The notes under the pieces: generated by a model
Databases searched by the model: none
What the model saw: the letters and a program-made list of their open reading frames with translations, nothing else
What the model was told of the DNA's origin: nothing
NCBI RefSeq assembly: GCF_900112425.1
Contig: NZ_FOLP01000032.1
Location: 1 to 64,000 of the forward strand
DNA: 64,000 nucleotides
DNA from: Variovorax sp. OK212
Lineage (GTDB): Bacteria; Pseudomonadota; Gammaproteobacteria; Burkholderiales; Burkholderiaceae_C
Direction: 5' to 3'
In this document: in pieces, positions 49,868 to 58,120 of the stretch
How the letters are laid out: each line of letters starts with the position of its first letter
Numbering within the stretch: position 1 is the first letter of the stretch
Made by a program: the position numbers and the translations under genes

Positions 49868-49881
49868 CCATGCCGGCATGG
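49868..49881. promoter_or_regulatory. 14-base palindrome in the ansB/tetR spacer
   Basis: CCATGCCGGCATGG is a perfect palindrome, set in a stretch with further ATGC/GCAT words (49848-49895). It could be an operator for the TetR or a nitrogen regulator controlling ansB. Confidence 0.45.
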
Positions 49882-49959
49882 CATGCGCCCATGCACGAAG
49901 GATTACCATCGACCGCGCGGCCGCTTCAGGGGCCGCGCACACCGCCGCCGCCGCCTGCC

Positions 49960-50637
49960 ATGAACGCCGATTCCGCCACCCCCTTCGCCTCGACCGCCCA
50001 GGAAATGCCCGCCCCCGACGGCCCGCTGTCGCGCGCACGGCCCGGGCGCGAACGCATCATGGCGGCGATCCGCACCGCGGCGGTCACCGAGTTCAGCCTG
50101 CACGGCCTGAAGGGCACCTCGACCCAGGCAATTGCCGCGCGCGCCGGCCTCACCAAGCCCCAGCTGCACTACTACATCGTCGGCAAGGAAGAGCTCTACG
50201 AAGAGCTGCTGATGCAGGTGCTGCATGCGTGGAAGGTGGTGTTCTCGTTCGAGGACGCGAGCGACCCGGCCACGGTGCTGGGCGACTACATCCGCAAGAA
50301 GCTAGACCACGCGATCGACAGCCCGGAGATGTCGCGCATCTTCACGCGAGAGATCCTCGACGGCGGGCGCAACCTCGACCGCTACTGGCCCAACGCACGC
50401 GCGTGGACGCAGAAGAAGGTGGACATCATCAACGGCTGGATCGCGCGCGGGCAGATGCGCCCGCTCGATGCGCGCATCCTGCTGATGCACGTCTGGGCCA
50501 TGACCCAGAGCTATGCCGACTACGCCATCCAGACGCGCGTGATGCTCGGCCTGCCGCCCGACGCGCCGATCGACCGAGAGCCGATCGCGCGCGAGCTCGT
50601 GGCCTTCGTGCTGAACGGCTGCGGCATCAAGGCCTGA
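49960..50637 (+). CDS. TetR-family regulator, RutR-like
   Basis: A ~225-residue TetR regulator. The HTH (about 30-75) includes EFSLHGLKGTSTQAIAARAGLTKPQLHYYIVGKEELY. The C-terminal ligand domain (VLGDYIRKKLDHAIDSPEMSRIFTREILDGG) resembles the RutR/YcdC type, which senses pyrimidines. The start at 49960 removes a low-quality N-terminal extension. It stands at the head of the import and degradation cluster and is the probable repressor of the genes from 51181. Confidence 0.88.
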   Translation: MNADSATPFASTAQEMPAPDGPLSRARPGRERIMAAIRTAAVTEFSLHGLKGTSTQAIAARAGLTKPQLHYYIVGKEELYEELLMQVLHAWKVVFSFEDASDPATVLGDYIRKKLDHAIDSPEMSRIFTREILDGGRNLDRYWPNARAWTQKKVDIINGWIARGQMRPLDARILLMHVWAMTQSYADYAIQTRVMLGLPPDAPIDREPIARELVAFVLNGCGIKA

Positions 50638-50665
50638 AGCTCCGCTCCTGCGTGGCCCGCATGGC

Positions 50666-50986
50666 TTACAGGCCGTGCACGACCCAGGTGTCGCCGGGCG
50701 CCGTCGGCACGCGCACCGTGTTCTCGCCGATGCGCTCGAAGCGGTACTCGTGCCCGCCGATGACGATCGACGGCATGTTGGTCCACACGCGGTACTCGTA
50801 GCCGTCGGCCACCGGCGTGACCTCGAGCACGCGGAACACCGGCGGCACGACCACGGTGATCTGCAGCCGGGCCGAGGCGCTGGCGCTGCCATAGGCCGAT
50901 TCCGCCAGGCACAGCGCCGGCGCGAGCAACAGCGCCGCTGCCGCGCCGCGCGCGCGGCGGCCCGATCGAAGCCAACGTTCCCTCAT
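50666..50986 (-). CDS. small exported protein, unknown
   Basis: A ~106-residue protein with an N-terminal signal peptide (basic start, hydrophobic GAAAALLLAPALCLA) and a short beta-rich mature part (LQITVVVPPVFRVLEVTPV, YRVWTN, IVIGGHEYRFERI). I do not recognise a family. It lies on the opposite strand between the TetR gene and the first reductase gene of the cluster. The start at 50986 is the one that gives the signal peptide. It may be a small periplasmic or fimbrial-like protein. Confidence 0.65.
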   Translation of the reverse strand: MRERWLRSGRRARGAAAALLLAPALCLAESAYGSASASARLQITVVVPPVFRVLEVTPVADGYEYRVWTNMPSIVIGGHEYRFERIGENTVRVPTAPGDTWVVHGL

Positions 50987-51145
50987 ACACCCCATCCGAA
51001 AAAGCAAAGGTTCGGGCGCTGCAATGGCGCCCGGCTTCCGGATATCGGCAGCCTGGGGAAGAACTGAAGGGCCGGGGCGCTCGCCTCGGTCGCCGCCGAT
51101 CGCCCCAAACCGGTGCACGTGCACTGGCACGTCGCTTGCATAACC

Positions 51146-51172
51146 TGACCACTTGCTCTGATTAAGCGGTCA
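51146..51172. promoter_or_regulatory. inverted repeat, candidate TetR operator
   Basis: TGACCACTT (51146-51154) and AAGCGGTCA (51164-51172) form a 9-base inverted repeat with one mismatch, about 9 bases before the reductase start. The TGACC/GGTCA cores resemble RutR-type half-sites, though the spacing is larger than in the classic site. Confidence 0.55.
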
Positions 51173-51180
51173 AACACACC

Positions 51181-51768
51181 ATGCGCGTGCTCGTCGTCTA
51201 CTGCCACCCGGTCGAAACCAGCTTCCATGCCGCCCTGCACCAGGAGGTACTGAAGAACCTGCGCGCCGCCGGGCACGAGGTGGACGACTGCGACCTGTAC
51301 GCCGAGGGCTTCAACCCGGTGCTGTCGCGCGAGGAGCGCCTGGGCTACCACGACGTGCCGGCCAACCGGCTGCCGCTGGCGCCCTATGTGGAGCGGCTGC
51401 AGTGGGCCGAGGGCATCGTGTTCTGCTTTCCGACCTGGTGCTTCGGCCTGCCGGCGATGCTCAAGGGCTACTTCGACCGGCTCTTCATGCCGGGCGTGGC
51501 CTTCGACATCAGCGACCCGGCCAACGTGAAGCCGATGCTCACGCACATCAAGCGCATCAGCGCCGTGGTCACCTACGGCCGGCCGCGCTGGGTGGCCATG
51601 TACATGGGCGACCCGCCGCGCAAGATCGTCACGCGCTACATGAAGCGGCTCACCGGCCAGGGCGCCCGCGTGGACTACCACGCCCACTACCACATGAACG
51701 TGGCGACCGAGCCCCAGCTCAAGCGCTTCATGGCAAAGGTCGGCCACGCGATGGCGCGCTTCGCATGA
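51181..51768 (+). CDS. NAD(P)H-dependent flavodoxin-fold oxidoreductase
   Basis: A 195-residue flavodoxin-like NAD(P)H:quinone or FMN oxidoreductase (MRVLVVYCHPVETSFHAAL, VFCFPTWCFGLPAMLKGYFDRLF). It binds FMN or FAD and reduces quinones, azo or nitro groups. It is the first gene of a plus-strand run and overlaps the amidohydrolase start by ATGA. It may supply reduction of a heterocycle, or of a flavin, before ring opening. Confidence 0.88.
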   Translation: MRVLVVYCHPVETSFHAALHQEVLKNLRAAGHEVDDCDLYAEGFNPVLSREERLGYHDVPANRLPLAPYVERLQWAEGIVFCFPTWCFGLPAMLKGYFDRLFMPGVAFDISDPANVKPMLTHIKRISAVVTYGRPRWVAMYMGDPPRKIVTRYMKRLTGQGARVDYHAHYHMNVATEPQLKRFMAKVGHAMARFA

Positions 51769-53036
51769 ACGCGCCCGCCCTTCTGGACAACGTGCGGCTG
51801 CCGCGCTGGCTGCTGCCGACCGACTGGCCGCAGCGCGACGGCGTGCCCGTGCTGGCACGCCTCGGCATCGAAGCCGGCCGCGTGCGATCGGTGCTGCCCG
51901 CAACCGGCGATGCGCCCTCCGCCACGGCCTGGGACCTTGCCGGCACGCTGGCCCTGCCCGGCTTCGTCGACGCCCACACGCACCTGGACAAGGCCTTCAC
52001 GCTGCCGCGCATGAAACAGGTGCAGCCCGGCCTGCTCGGCGCCATCGACGCGATGCTGGCCGACCGCGTGCACTGGACGCCCGCCGACGTGCGCGAGCGC
52101 GCCGCGCGCGGCCTGCAGTGGGCCTGGGAATGCGGCACCACGCACCTGCGCACGCACGTCGACTGGTGGGAGCCCGAGTCGCTGCCGATGGCCTGGCCCG
52201 TGATGGCCGAGCTGGCGCAGGAATGGGCCGGCAAGGTGCGCCTGGAGCAGGTGAGTCTCATCAAGCTGCCGTTGTTCGAAGACGCGGCGCAGGCCCTGCG
52301 CCTCGCAAAGCAGGTGAAGGCCACCGGCCCGCACGCGCTGCTCGGCGGCTTCGTGCACTCCACCAACTGGAGCGAGAACGCGCTGCGCAACCTGCTGGTG
52401 TCGGCGCAGGCCTGCGACCTCGACATCGACCTGCACGTCGACGAAGAACTCAATGCCGCGGCGGTCGGCCTGCAGACCACCGCGCGCATCCTGCGCGAGA
52501 TCGGCTACCAAGGCCGCGTGACCTGCGGCCACATCTGCGCGCTCGCGGCCCAGCCCGAGGCGCAGGCCTTCGCCACGCTCGACGCGGTGGCGCGCGCCCC
52601 CATCACCGTGGTGTCGCTGCCCGCCACCAACCTGCTGCTGCAGGACGCCGTGACCGGCCGCACACCACGGCTGCGCGGCATCACGCTGGTGAAGGAAGCG
52701 CGGGAGCGCGGCATTCCGCTGCTGTTCGCCAGCGACAACGTGCAGGACCCGTTCTGCCGGCTCGGCAGCTTCGACCCGGTCGAGGCGCTGGGCACGGCCG
52801 CGCTGGTGGCGCAGCTCGACGAGCCCTTCGACACCTGGTCGCAGGCGCTGTGCCGCGGCGACTGGCTGCGCCGCGGCACAGCGCCCGCGCACCCCACGCT
52901 GGTCGGCGAGCGCGCCGACCTGGTGCTCTTCACCGACGCCGACCGCCACGGCTGGCCTTCGCGCACCGCCCACCGCGTGGTGCTGCGCGACGGCCGCGTG
53001 ACGCGCGGCGACGCCACGCCCTTCCTCCCCCGATAA
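51765..53036 (+). CDS. cytosine-deaminase-like amidohydrolase
   Basis: A 423-residue metal-dependent amidohydrolase of the CodA-like group. Motifs are GFVDAHTHLDKAF (HxH), DLHVDEE, TCGHICAL and FASDNVQDPF, matching the metal and catalytic residues of cytosine deaminase. It probably hydrolyses an amidine, lactam or amino group on a small N-heterocycle. It is coupled to the preceding reductase and followed after 18 bases by the creatininase-family gene. The exact substrate is unknown. Confidence 0.9.
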   Translation: MNAPALLDNVRLPRWLLPTDWPQRDGVPVLARLGIEAGRVRSVLPATGDAPSATAWDLAGTLALPGFVDAHTHLDKAFTLPRMKQVQPGLLGAIDAMLADRVHWTPADVRERAARGLQWAWECGTTHLRTHVDWWEPESLPMAWPVMAELAQEWAGKVRLEQVSLIKLPLFEDAAQALRLAKQVKATGPHALLGGFVHSTNWSENALRNLLVSAQACDLDIDLHVDEELNAAAVGLQTTARILREIGYQGRVTCGHICALAAQPEAQAFATLDAVARAPITVVSLPATNLLLQDAVTGRTPRLRGITLVKEARERGIPLLFASDNVQDPFCRLGSFDPVEALGTAALVAQLDEPFDTWSQALCRGDWLRRGTAPAHPTLVGERADLVLFTDADRHGWPSRTAHRVVLRDGRVTRGDATPFLPR

Positions 53037-53054
53037 CGAACCGCAAGGACCGCC

Positions 53055-53918
53055 ATGCTCCACGGCTACATTCCGCCCCACCGCTTCCTGCCCTACCTGA
53101 GCTGGACCGAGATCGCCGCGCTGCCCGACCGCGAGAACACGGTCATCGTGCTGCCCTGCGGTGCCATCGAGCAGCACGGCCCGCACCTGCCGTGCTCGGT
53201 CGACAGCGTGATCTGCTCGGGCGTGATGGGCAAGGCGCTGGAGAAGCTGCCGGCCGACGTGCGCGCCTTCGCGCTGCCGACCATCACCTACGGCAAGTCG
53301 GAAGAGCACCTGCACTTTCCGGGCACCATGACGCTCACCGGCACCACGCTGCTGTCGACGGTGATCGAGATCGGCGAGTCGGTCTATCGCTCGGGCTTTC
53401 GCAAGCTGCTGTTCGCCAACGGCCACGGCGGCCAGCCGCAGGTGCTGGAGATGGCCGCGCGCGAACTGCGCCTGCGCCATGGCGACTTCGTGATCGTGCC
53501 GCACGGCGTGTCGCGCCTGCCGAGCGCGGCCAGCAAGCAGGTCAGCGAGCAGGAGAAGAAGCTCGCGATGCACGCCGGCCACTCCGAGACCGCGCTGATG
53601 CTCGCGCTGGCGCCCGAGACGGTGCACATGGAGCGCGCGGTGGCCAACTTTCCACCGCCCTTCCCCATCAAGCTGCTGTCGGCCGACGGCCGCCCGGCCT
53701 GCGCGTGGACCGCGCGCGACTTCGGCCCGAGCGGCGTCATCGGCGACCCGACCACGGCCACGCGCGAACAGGGCGAGGCCATCCTCGACACGCTCTCCGA
53801 CAGCTGGGTGCAGGCGCTGACCGAGCTGCACGCACTGCAGTGGGTGGTGCGCGACGAGCCCACCTGGGAGCGCGGCCACCAGACCGGGTTCATCCAGCAG
53901 AGCTTCACGCCCGCCTGA
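53055..53918 (+). CDS. creatininase-family amidohydrolase
   Basis: A 287-residue member of the creatininase family. Metal motifs are GAIEQHGPHLPCSVD, FANGHGGQ and HAGHSETALML. Family members open cyclic amides or hydrolyse formamides and related amides (creatininase, ArfB, MftE-like). Together with the CodA-like enzyme it suggests stepwise hydrolysis of a nitrogen-rich ring. It is the third gene of the cluster. Confidence 0.92.
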   Translation: MLHGYIPPHRFLPYLSWTEIAALPDRENTVIVLPCGAIEQHGPHLPCSVDSVICSGVMGKALEKLPADVRAFALPTITYGKSEEHLHFPGTMTLTGTTLLSTVIEIGESVYRSGFRKLLFANGHGGQPQVLEMAARELRLRHGDFVIVPHGVSRLPSAASKQVSEQEKKLAMHAGHSETALMLALAPETVHMERAVANFPPPFPIKLLSADGRPACAWTARDFGPSGVIGDPTTATREQGEAILDTLSDSWVQALTELHALQWVVRDEPTWERGHQTGFIQQSFTPA

Positions 53919-54017
53919 GGCTGTTGAAGGCCGCTTGAGTCCAGGCGCGGCCCGCTATTTGCATCGCACCGATCACCGTTTCTTCATTTCAATTCGCCCC
54001 TTCGAGAGGTCTACTCC

Positions 54018-54998
54018 ATGCGCTCCTTCGCACTGTCCCTGGCCGGCGCCGCCGCCATCGCCTTCCTCGCCGCGCCCGCGCAGGCCGAGGACAAGTTCAC
54101 CTACATGACCAACTGGTACGCGCAGGCCGAGCACGGCGGCTTCTACCAGGCGGTGGCACAGGGCATCTACAAGAAGTACGGCCTGGACGTGACCATCAAG
54201 ATGGGTGGCCCGCAGGTCAACATCACGCAGATGATGGCCGCCGGCCAGGCCGACTGCATCATGGGTTCGAGCGACATCCAGATGATGCAGGTGCGCGAAG
54301 GCGGCGTGCCGGTGGTGAACGTGGCGGCCTTCTTCCAGAAGGACCCGCAGGTGCTCATCGCCCATGAGGACGTGAAGAAGTTCGAGGACCTCAAGGGCAA
54401 GACGCTGCTCATCGGCGCGCAGGCACAACGCGGCTACTGGCCGTGGCTGAAGGCCAAGTTCGGTTTCACCGACGAGCAGACGCGCCCCTACACCTTCAAC
54501 ATCCAGCCCTTCGTGGCCGACAAGAACGCCGCGCAGCAAGGCTACCTGACCTCCGAGCCCTACGCCATCCAGAAGGCCGGCGTGAAGAGCACGGTGCTGA
54601 TGTTCAGCGACCACGGCTTTCCCGCGTACGCCACCACGGTGTCGTGCATGGAGAAGACGCTGAAGGACCGCAACAAGCAGGTCGCCGCCTTCGTGAAGGC
54701 CTCGGCCGAAGGCTGGAAGAGCTACCTGGCCGATCCGGCGCCCGCCAACGCGCTGATCAAGAAGGACAACCCCAACATGACCGACGACCAGCTGGCCTAC
54801 AGCGTGGCCAAGCTGAAAGAGATGGGCATGATCACCGGCGGCGACGCGGCCAAGCTCGGCATCGGCGTGATGACCGATGCGCGCGCCAAGGCGAGCTACG
54901 ACTTCCTGGTGAGCGCCAAGCTGCTCGACCCGGCCAAGGTCGACCTCGCCAAGACCTACACGACCGAGTTCGTCAAGGACGCCAAGGTCCTGCCCTGA
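54018..54998 (+). CDS. NMT1/THI5-type ABC transporter substrate-binding protein
   Basis: A 326-residue periplasmic receptor with a signal peptide (AIAFLAAPAQAED). Mature signature: NWYAQAEHGGFYQAVAQGIYKKYGLDVTI and GPQVNITQMMAAGQADCIMG. The family carries pyrimidines (HMP, formyl-aminopyrimidine), riboflavin, sulfonates or nitrate. ATPase and permease genes follow. The neighbours point to a nitrogen heterocycle rather than a sulfonate. Confidence 0.93.
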   Translation: MRSFALSLAGAAAIAFLAAPAQAEDKFTYMTNWYAQAEHGGFYQAVAQGIYKKYGLDVTIKMGGPQVNITQMMAAGQADCIMGSSDIQMMQVREGGVPVVNVAAFFQKDPQVLIAHEDVKKFEDLKGKTLLIGAQAQRGYWPWLKAKFGFTDEQTRPYTFNIQPFVADKNAAQQGYLTSEPYAIQKAGVKSTVLMFSDHGFPAYATTVSCMEKTLKDRNKQVAAFVKASAEGWKSYLADPAPANALIKKDNPNMTDDQLAYSVAKLKEMGMITGGDAAKLGIGVMTDARAKASYDFLVSAKLLDPAKVDLAKTYTTEFVKDAKVLP

Positions 54999-55036
54999 GG
55001 TCTGCCCCGACGTTTGGGCATTGCCCTGAAACCAGG

Positions 55037-55055
55037 CGGCCGCGCCACGCGGCCG
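55037..55055 (+). other. intercistronic hairpin between receptor and ATPase genes
   Basis: A perfect 8-base stem CGGCCGCG / CGCGGCCG with a 3-base loop, without a T-run. Such stems after binding-protein genes often protect the upstream message and keep the receptor in excess over the membrane parts. Confidence 0.55.
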
Positions 55056-55074
55056 TTCTCGAAAGGCTCCACGC

Positions 55075-55911
55075 ATGAATCGCATCGAACCCCACACCCT
55101 GGCGCCTCCGCCTGAACTCACACCCGCCGTGCCTGCCGTCGAGGTGCTGTCGGCCGAGAAGACCTACCCCAACGGCACGCAGGCGCTGCTGCCGGTGGAC
55201 CTGTCGATCGCCGAAGGCGAATTCGTCACGCTGCTCGGCCCCTCGGGCTGCGGCAAGAGCACGCTGCTGAAGATGGTGGCGGGCATGCTCGAACCCAGCG
55301 ACGGCCGCCTGCTGGTGTGGCGCAAGCCGGTGAGCCAGCTGCACGACAGCGCACGCAAGATGTCCTTCGTGTTCCAGTCGCCCACGCTCATGCCGTGGGC
55401 CAGCGTGCAGACCAACGTGCGCCTGCCGCTGGACCTGGCCGGCGTGCCGCGCAAGGAAGCCGATGCGCGGGTGATGGAATCGCTCGCGCTGGTGGGGCTG
55501 GAGAAGTTCGCCAACGCGCTGCCGCGCGCGCTCTCGGGCGGCATGCAGATGCGTGTGTCGATTGCGCGCGGCCTCGTCACGCAGCCCGACCTGCTGCTGA
55601 TGGACGAGCCCTTCGGCGCGCTCGACGAAATCACGCGCCACAAGCTCGACGCCGACCTGCTCGAGCTGTGGCGCAAGAAGAAGCTCACGGTGATCTTCGT
55701 GACGCACTCCATTCACGAGGCGGTGTTCCTGTCGACCCGCGTGGTGATGATGGCCGCGCGGCCCGGCCGCGTGGTGGAGCAGTTCCACATCGACGAACCC
55801 TACCCGCGCAGCGCCGACTTCATGGTGACGCCGGCGTTCGCACGCCAGGCCAAGCAACTGCAGGACAGCCTGCTGCGCGCCAGCAGCCACGATGAGGAGG
55901 CCGCACGATGA
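55075..55911 (+). CDS. ABC transporter ATP-binding protein
   Basis: A 278-residue ATPase: Walker A GPSGCGKST, signature ALSGGMQMRVSIARGL, Walker B LLLMDEPFGALDE and H-loop VTHSIHEAVF. The SsuB/TauB/ThiZ-like order fits a nitrate/sulfonate/pyrimidine importer. The stop overlaps the permease start by 4 bases, and the receptor gene is upstream. Confidence 0.95.
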   Translation: MNRIEPHTLAPPPELTPAVPAVEVLSAEKTYPNGTQALLPVDLSIAEGEFVTLLGPSGCGKSTLLKMVAGMLEPSDGRLLVWRKPVSQLHDSARKMSFVFQSPTLMPWASVQTNVRLPLDLAGVPRKEADARVMESLALVGLEKFANALPRALSGGMQMRVSIARGLVTQPDLLLMDEPFGALDEITRHKLDADLLELWRKKKLTVIFVTHSIHEAVFLSTRVVMMAARPGRVVEQFHIDEPYPRSADFMVTPAFARQAKQLQDSLLRASSHDEEAAR

Positions 55912-56729
55912 CCGCCGCCGCAAGAAAGCAACGCGTTCCCCTGCTGAGCCAGCCGCGCGTGCAGCGCGTGCTCTACCCGATGATGATCGGCGTGGTGCTG
56001 GTCGCGCTGTGGCAATGGATGGTGGTGGCGATGGAGCTGCCGGCCTACCTGGTGCCCTCGCCCTACCTGATGATGCAGACGCTGGTGACCGACTGGGCGC
56101 CGCTGGGCAGCGCGCTGCTGGTCACGCTGAAGATCACGGTGCTGTCGTTCCTGCTGGCCACGGTGGCGGGCGTGCTCATCTCGTTCCTGTTCGTGCAGAG
56201 CAAGCGCATCGAGACCGCGCTCTTTCCGTACGCGGTGCTGCTGCAGGTGACGCCCATCGTGGCGGTGGCGCCGCTGATCATCATCTGGGTGAAGAACCCG
56301 GTGGCCGCCATGACGGTGTGCGCGGCACTGGTGGCGCTGTTTCCCATCATCAGCAACACCACGCTGGGCCTGCGCAGCATCGACCCCGACCTGCAGAGCT
56401 ACTTCAAGCTGAACCGCGCCACGCGCTGGCAACAGCTGGTGCGCCTGCGCATTCCGAGCGCGTTGCCCTACTTCTTCGGCGGGCTGCGCATCTCCAGCGG
56501 CCTGGCGCTGATCGGCGCGGTGGTGGCGGAGTTTGTCGCCGGCACGGGCGGCTCGGGCGCGGGGCTGGCGTATCAGATTTTGCAGGCGGGCTTCCAGCTG
56601 AACATTCCGCGCATGTTCGCGGCCCTGCTGCTGATTTCCCTTACCGGTGTCGCGCTCTTCGTGCTGATGGCCTGGCTCACCAAGCTGGCGCTGGGCTCGT
56701 GGCACGCGAGCGAACTTTCCCAGGATTGA
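55908..56729 (+). CDS. ABC transporter permease
   Basis: A 273-residue inner-membrane permease with about six helices and the cytoplasmic EAA-like loop (YFKLNRATRWQQLVRLRIPSALPYFFGGLRIS) that meets the ATPase. It is the SsuC/ThiX-like type. It completes the importer with the receptor at 54018 and the ATPase at 55075. Confidence 0.95.
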   Translation: MTAAARKQRVPLLSQPRVQRVLYPMMIGVVLVALWQWMVVAMELPAYLVPSPYLMMQTLVTDWAPLGSALLVTLKITVLSFLLATVAGVLISFLFVQSKRIETALFPYAVLLQVTPIVAVAPLIIIWVKNPVAAMTVCAALVALFPIISNTTLGLRSIDPDLQSYFKLNRATRWQQLVRLRIPSALPYFFGGLRISSGLALIGAVVAEFVAGTGGSGAGLAYQILQAGFQLNIPRMFAALLLISLTGVALFVLMAWLTKLALGSWHASELSQD

Positions 56730-56737
56730 ACTAGACC

Positions 56738-58108
56738 ATGAACGCTCCCGTTTCCGTGATCGAGCAGCTGCTGCTCGAACTCCCCGACCTCGACTGGATC
56801 ACCGACGAAGGCCGCGTCACGCGGCTCTCGCAGGACTTCTCGTGGTTCAGCCCGGTGCTCACGCGCCAGCTGAAAGACAAGCGCGCCGACGTGGTCGTGC
56901 GCCCGCGCACCGAGGAAGAAATCCGCGCGGTGGTGGGCGCCTGCGCGCGCCGCGGCGTGCCCATCACCATCCGCGGCAGCGGCACCGGCAACTACGGCCA
57001 GACCACGCCGCTGGCCGGCGGCGTGGTGCTCGACATGACGGGCTACAACGCCTGCCTGTGGGTGCAGCCCGGCGTGGCGCGCGCGCAGGCCGGCATCCGC
57101 CTGGGCGAGCTCGAGAAGCAGACCAAGCCCACCGGGCAGGAAATGCGCTGCGTGCCCTCGACCTACCGCAGCGCGACGCTGGGCGGCCTGTTCGGCGGCG
57201 GCTTCGGCGGCGTGGGCTCGATCAACTACGGGCCGCTGAGCGCGCCGGGCAACGTGATCGGCATTCGCGCGATGACCATCGAGGCCGAGCCGCAGATGGT
57301 CGAGCTGCGCGGGCCCGACGCCATGCGCATGCACCACCTGTGGGGCACCAACGGGCTGGTGCTGGAGCTGGAGATTGCGCTGGCACCGGCGCACCCGTGG
57401 CTCGAGACGCTGGTGACTTTCGACAACTTCGAGAATGCGCTGAACTTCGCCGACAAGCTCGCCAACGGGCCGGGCATCGTGAAGCGCGGCGTCTCTTTCT
57501 TCGCGGCGCCGATTTCCGATCACCTGGCGCAACTGTCGGCGAGCCTGCCCAAGGGCTGCCACACGGTGCTGTCGCTGGTGGCCGAATCTAGCGAGCCGGC
57601 CATGATGCTGCTGGTGGAAGCGCACGGCGGTACCGTGGGCTACCGCAAGACCGCCGCCGAGGTGCAGAAGAGCAACCGCACGCTGATGGAGTTCACCTGG
57701 AACCACACCACGCTGCACGCGCTGAAGATCGACCCGAACCTGACCTATTTGCAGAGCGGCTTCATTCCCGGCAAGCACGTCGAGCAGATCGTCGAGATGG
57801 AAAAGCTGCTGGGCGGCGAGGTGATGATGCACACCGAGTTCATCCGCAACGTGGCGGGGCTCATGACCTGCAGCGGCCTGCAGCTGGTGCGCTTCAGCAC
57901 CGAGGAGCGGCTGAACGAGATCATCGACATCCACCGTGCGCACCACGTGCACATCAACAACCCGCACGTGAACATCGTGGAAGACGGCAAGGCCGGCGGG
58001 CCGCTGCCGCCGGAGGTCATCGCGGTGAAGAAGCGCTTCGATCCGATGGGTTTGTTGAACCCCGGCAAGCTGCGCGACTGGCCGGTGAAAGCGCCCCCCC
58101 CGGCCTGA
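56738..58108 (+). CDS. FAD-linked oxidase (GlcD/VAO type)
   Basis: A 456-residue flavoprotein. The FAD-binding PCMH domain includes VVRPRTEEEIRAVVGACARRG and the pyrophosphate loop TIRGSGTGNYGQTTPLAGG, then GGLFGGGFGGVGSI; the C-terminus ends MGLLNPGKLRDW. It oxidises a 2-hydroxyacid, amino or alcohol group. It lies 9 bases after the permease and closes the cluster. It may carry out the first oxidation of the imported compound. Confidence 0.9.
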   Translation: MNAPVSVIEQLLLELPDLDWITDEGRVTRLSQDFSWFSPVLTRQLKDKRADVVVRPRTEEEIRAVVGACARRGVPITIRGSGTGNYGQTTPLAGGVVLDMTGYNACLWVQPGVARAQAGIRLGELEKQTKPTGQEMRCVPSTYRSATLGGLFGGGFGGVGSINYGPLSAPGNVIGIRAMTIEAEPQMVELRGPDAMRMHHLWGTNGLVLELEIALAPAHPWLETLVTFDNFENALNFADKLANGPGIVKRGVSFFAAPISDHLAQLSASLPKGCHTVLSLVAESSEPAMMLLVEAHGGTVGYRKTAAEVQKSNRTLMEFTWNHTTLHALKIDPNLTYLQSGFIPGKHVEQIVEMEKLLGGEVMMHTEFIRNVAGLMTCSGLQLVRFSTEERLNEIIDIHRAHHVHINNPHVNIVEDGKAGGPLPPEVIAVKKRFDPMGLLNPGKLRDWPVKAPPPA

Positions 58109-58120
58109 GCAGCCTGAGCT

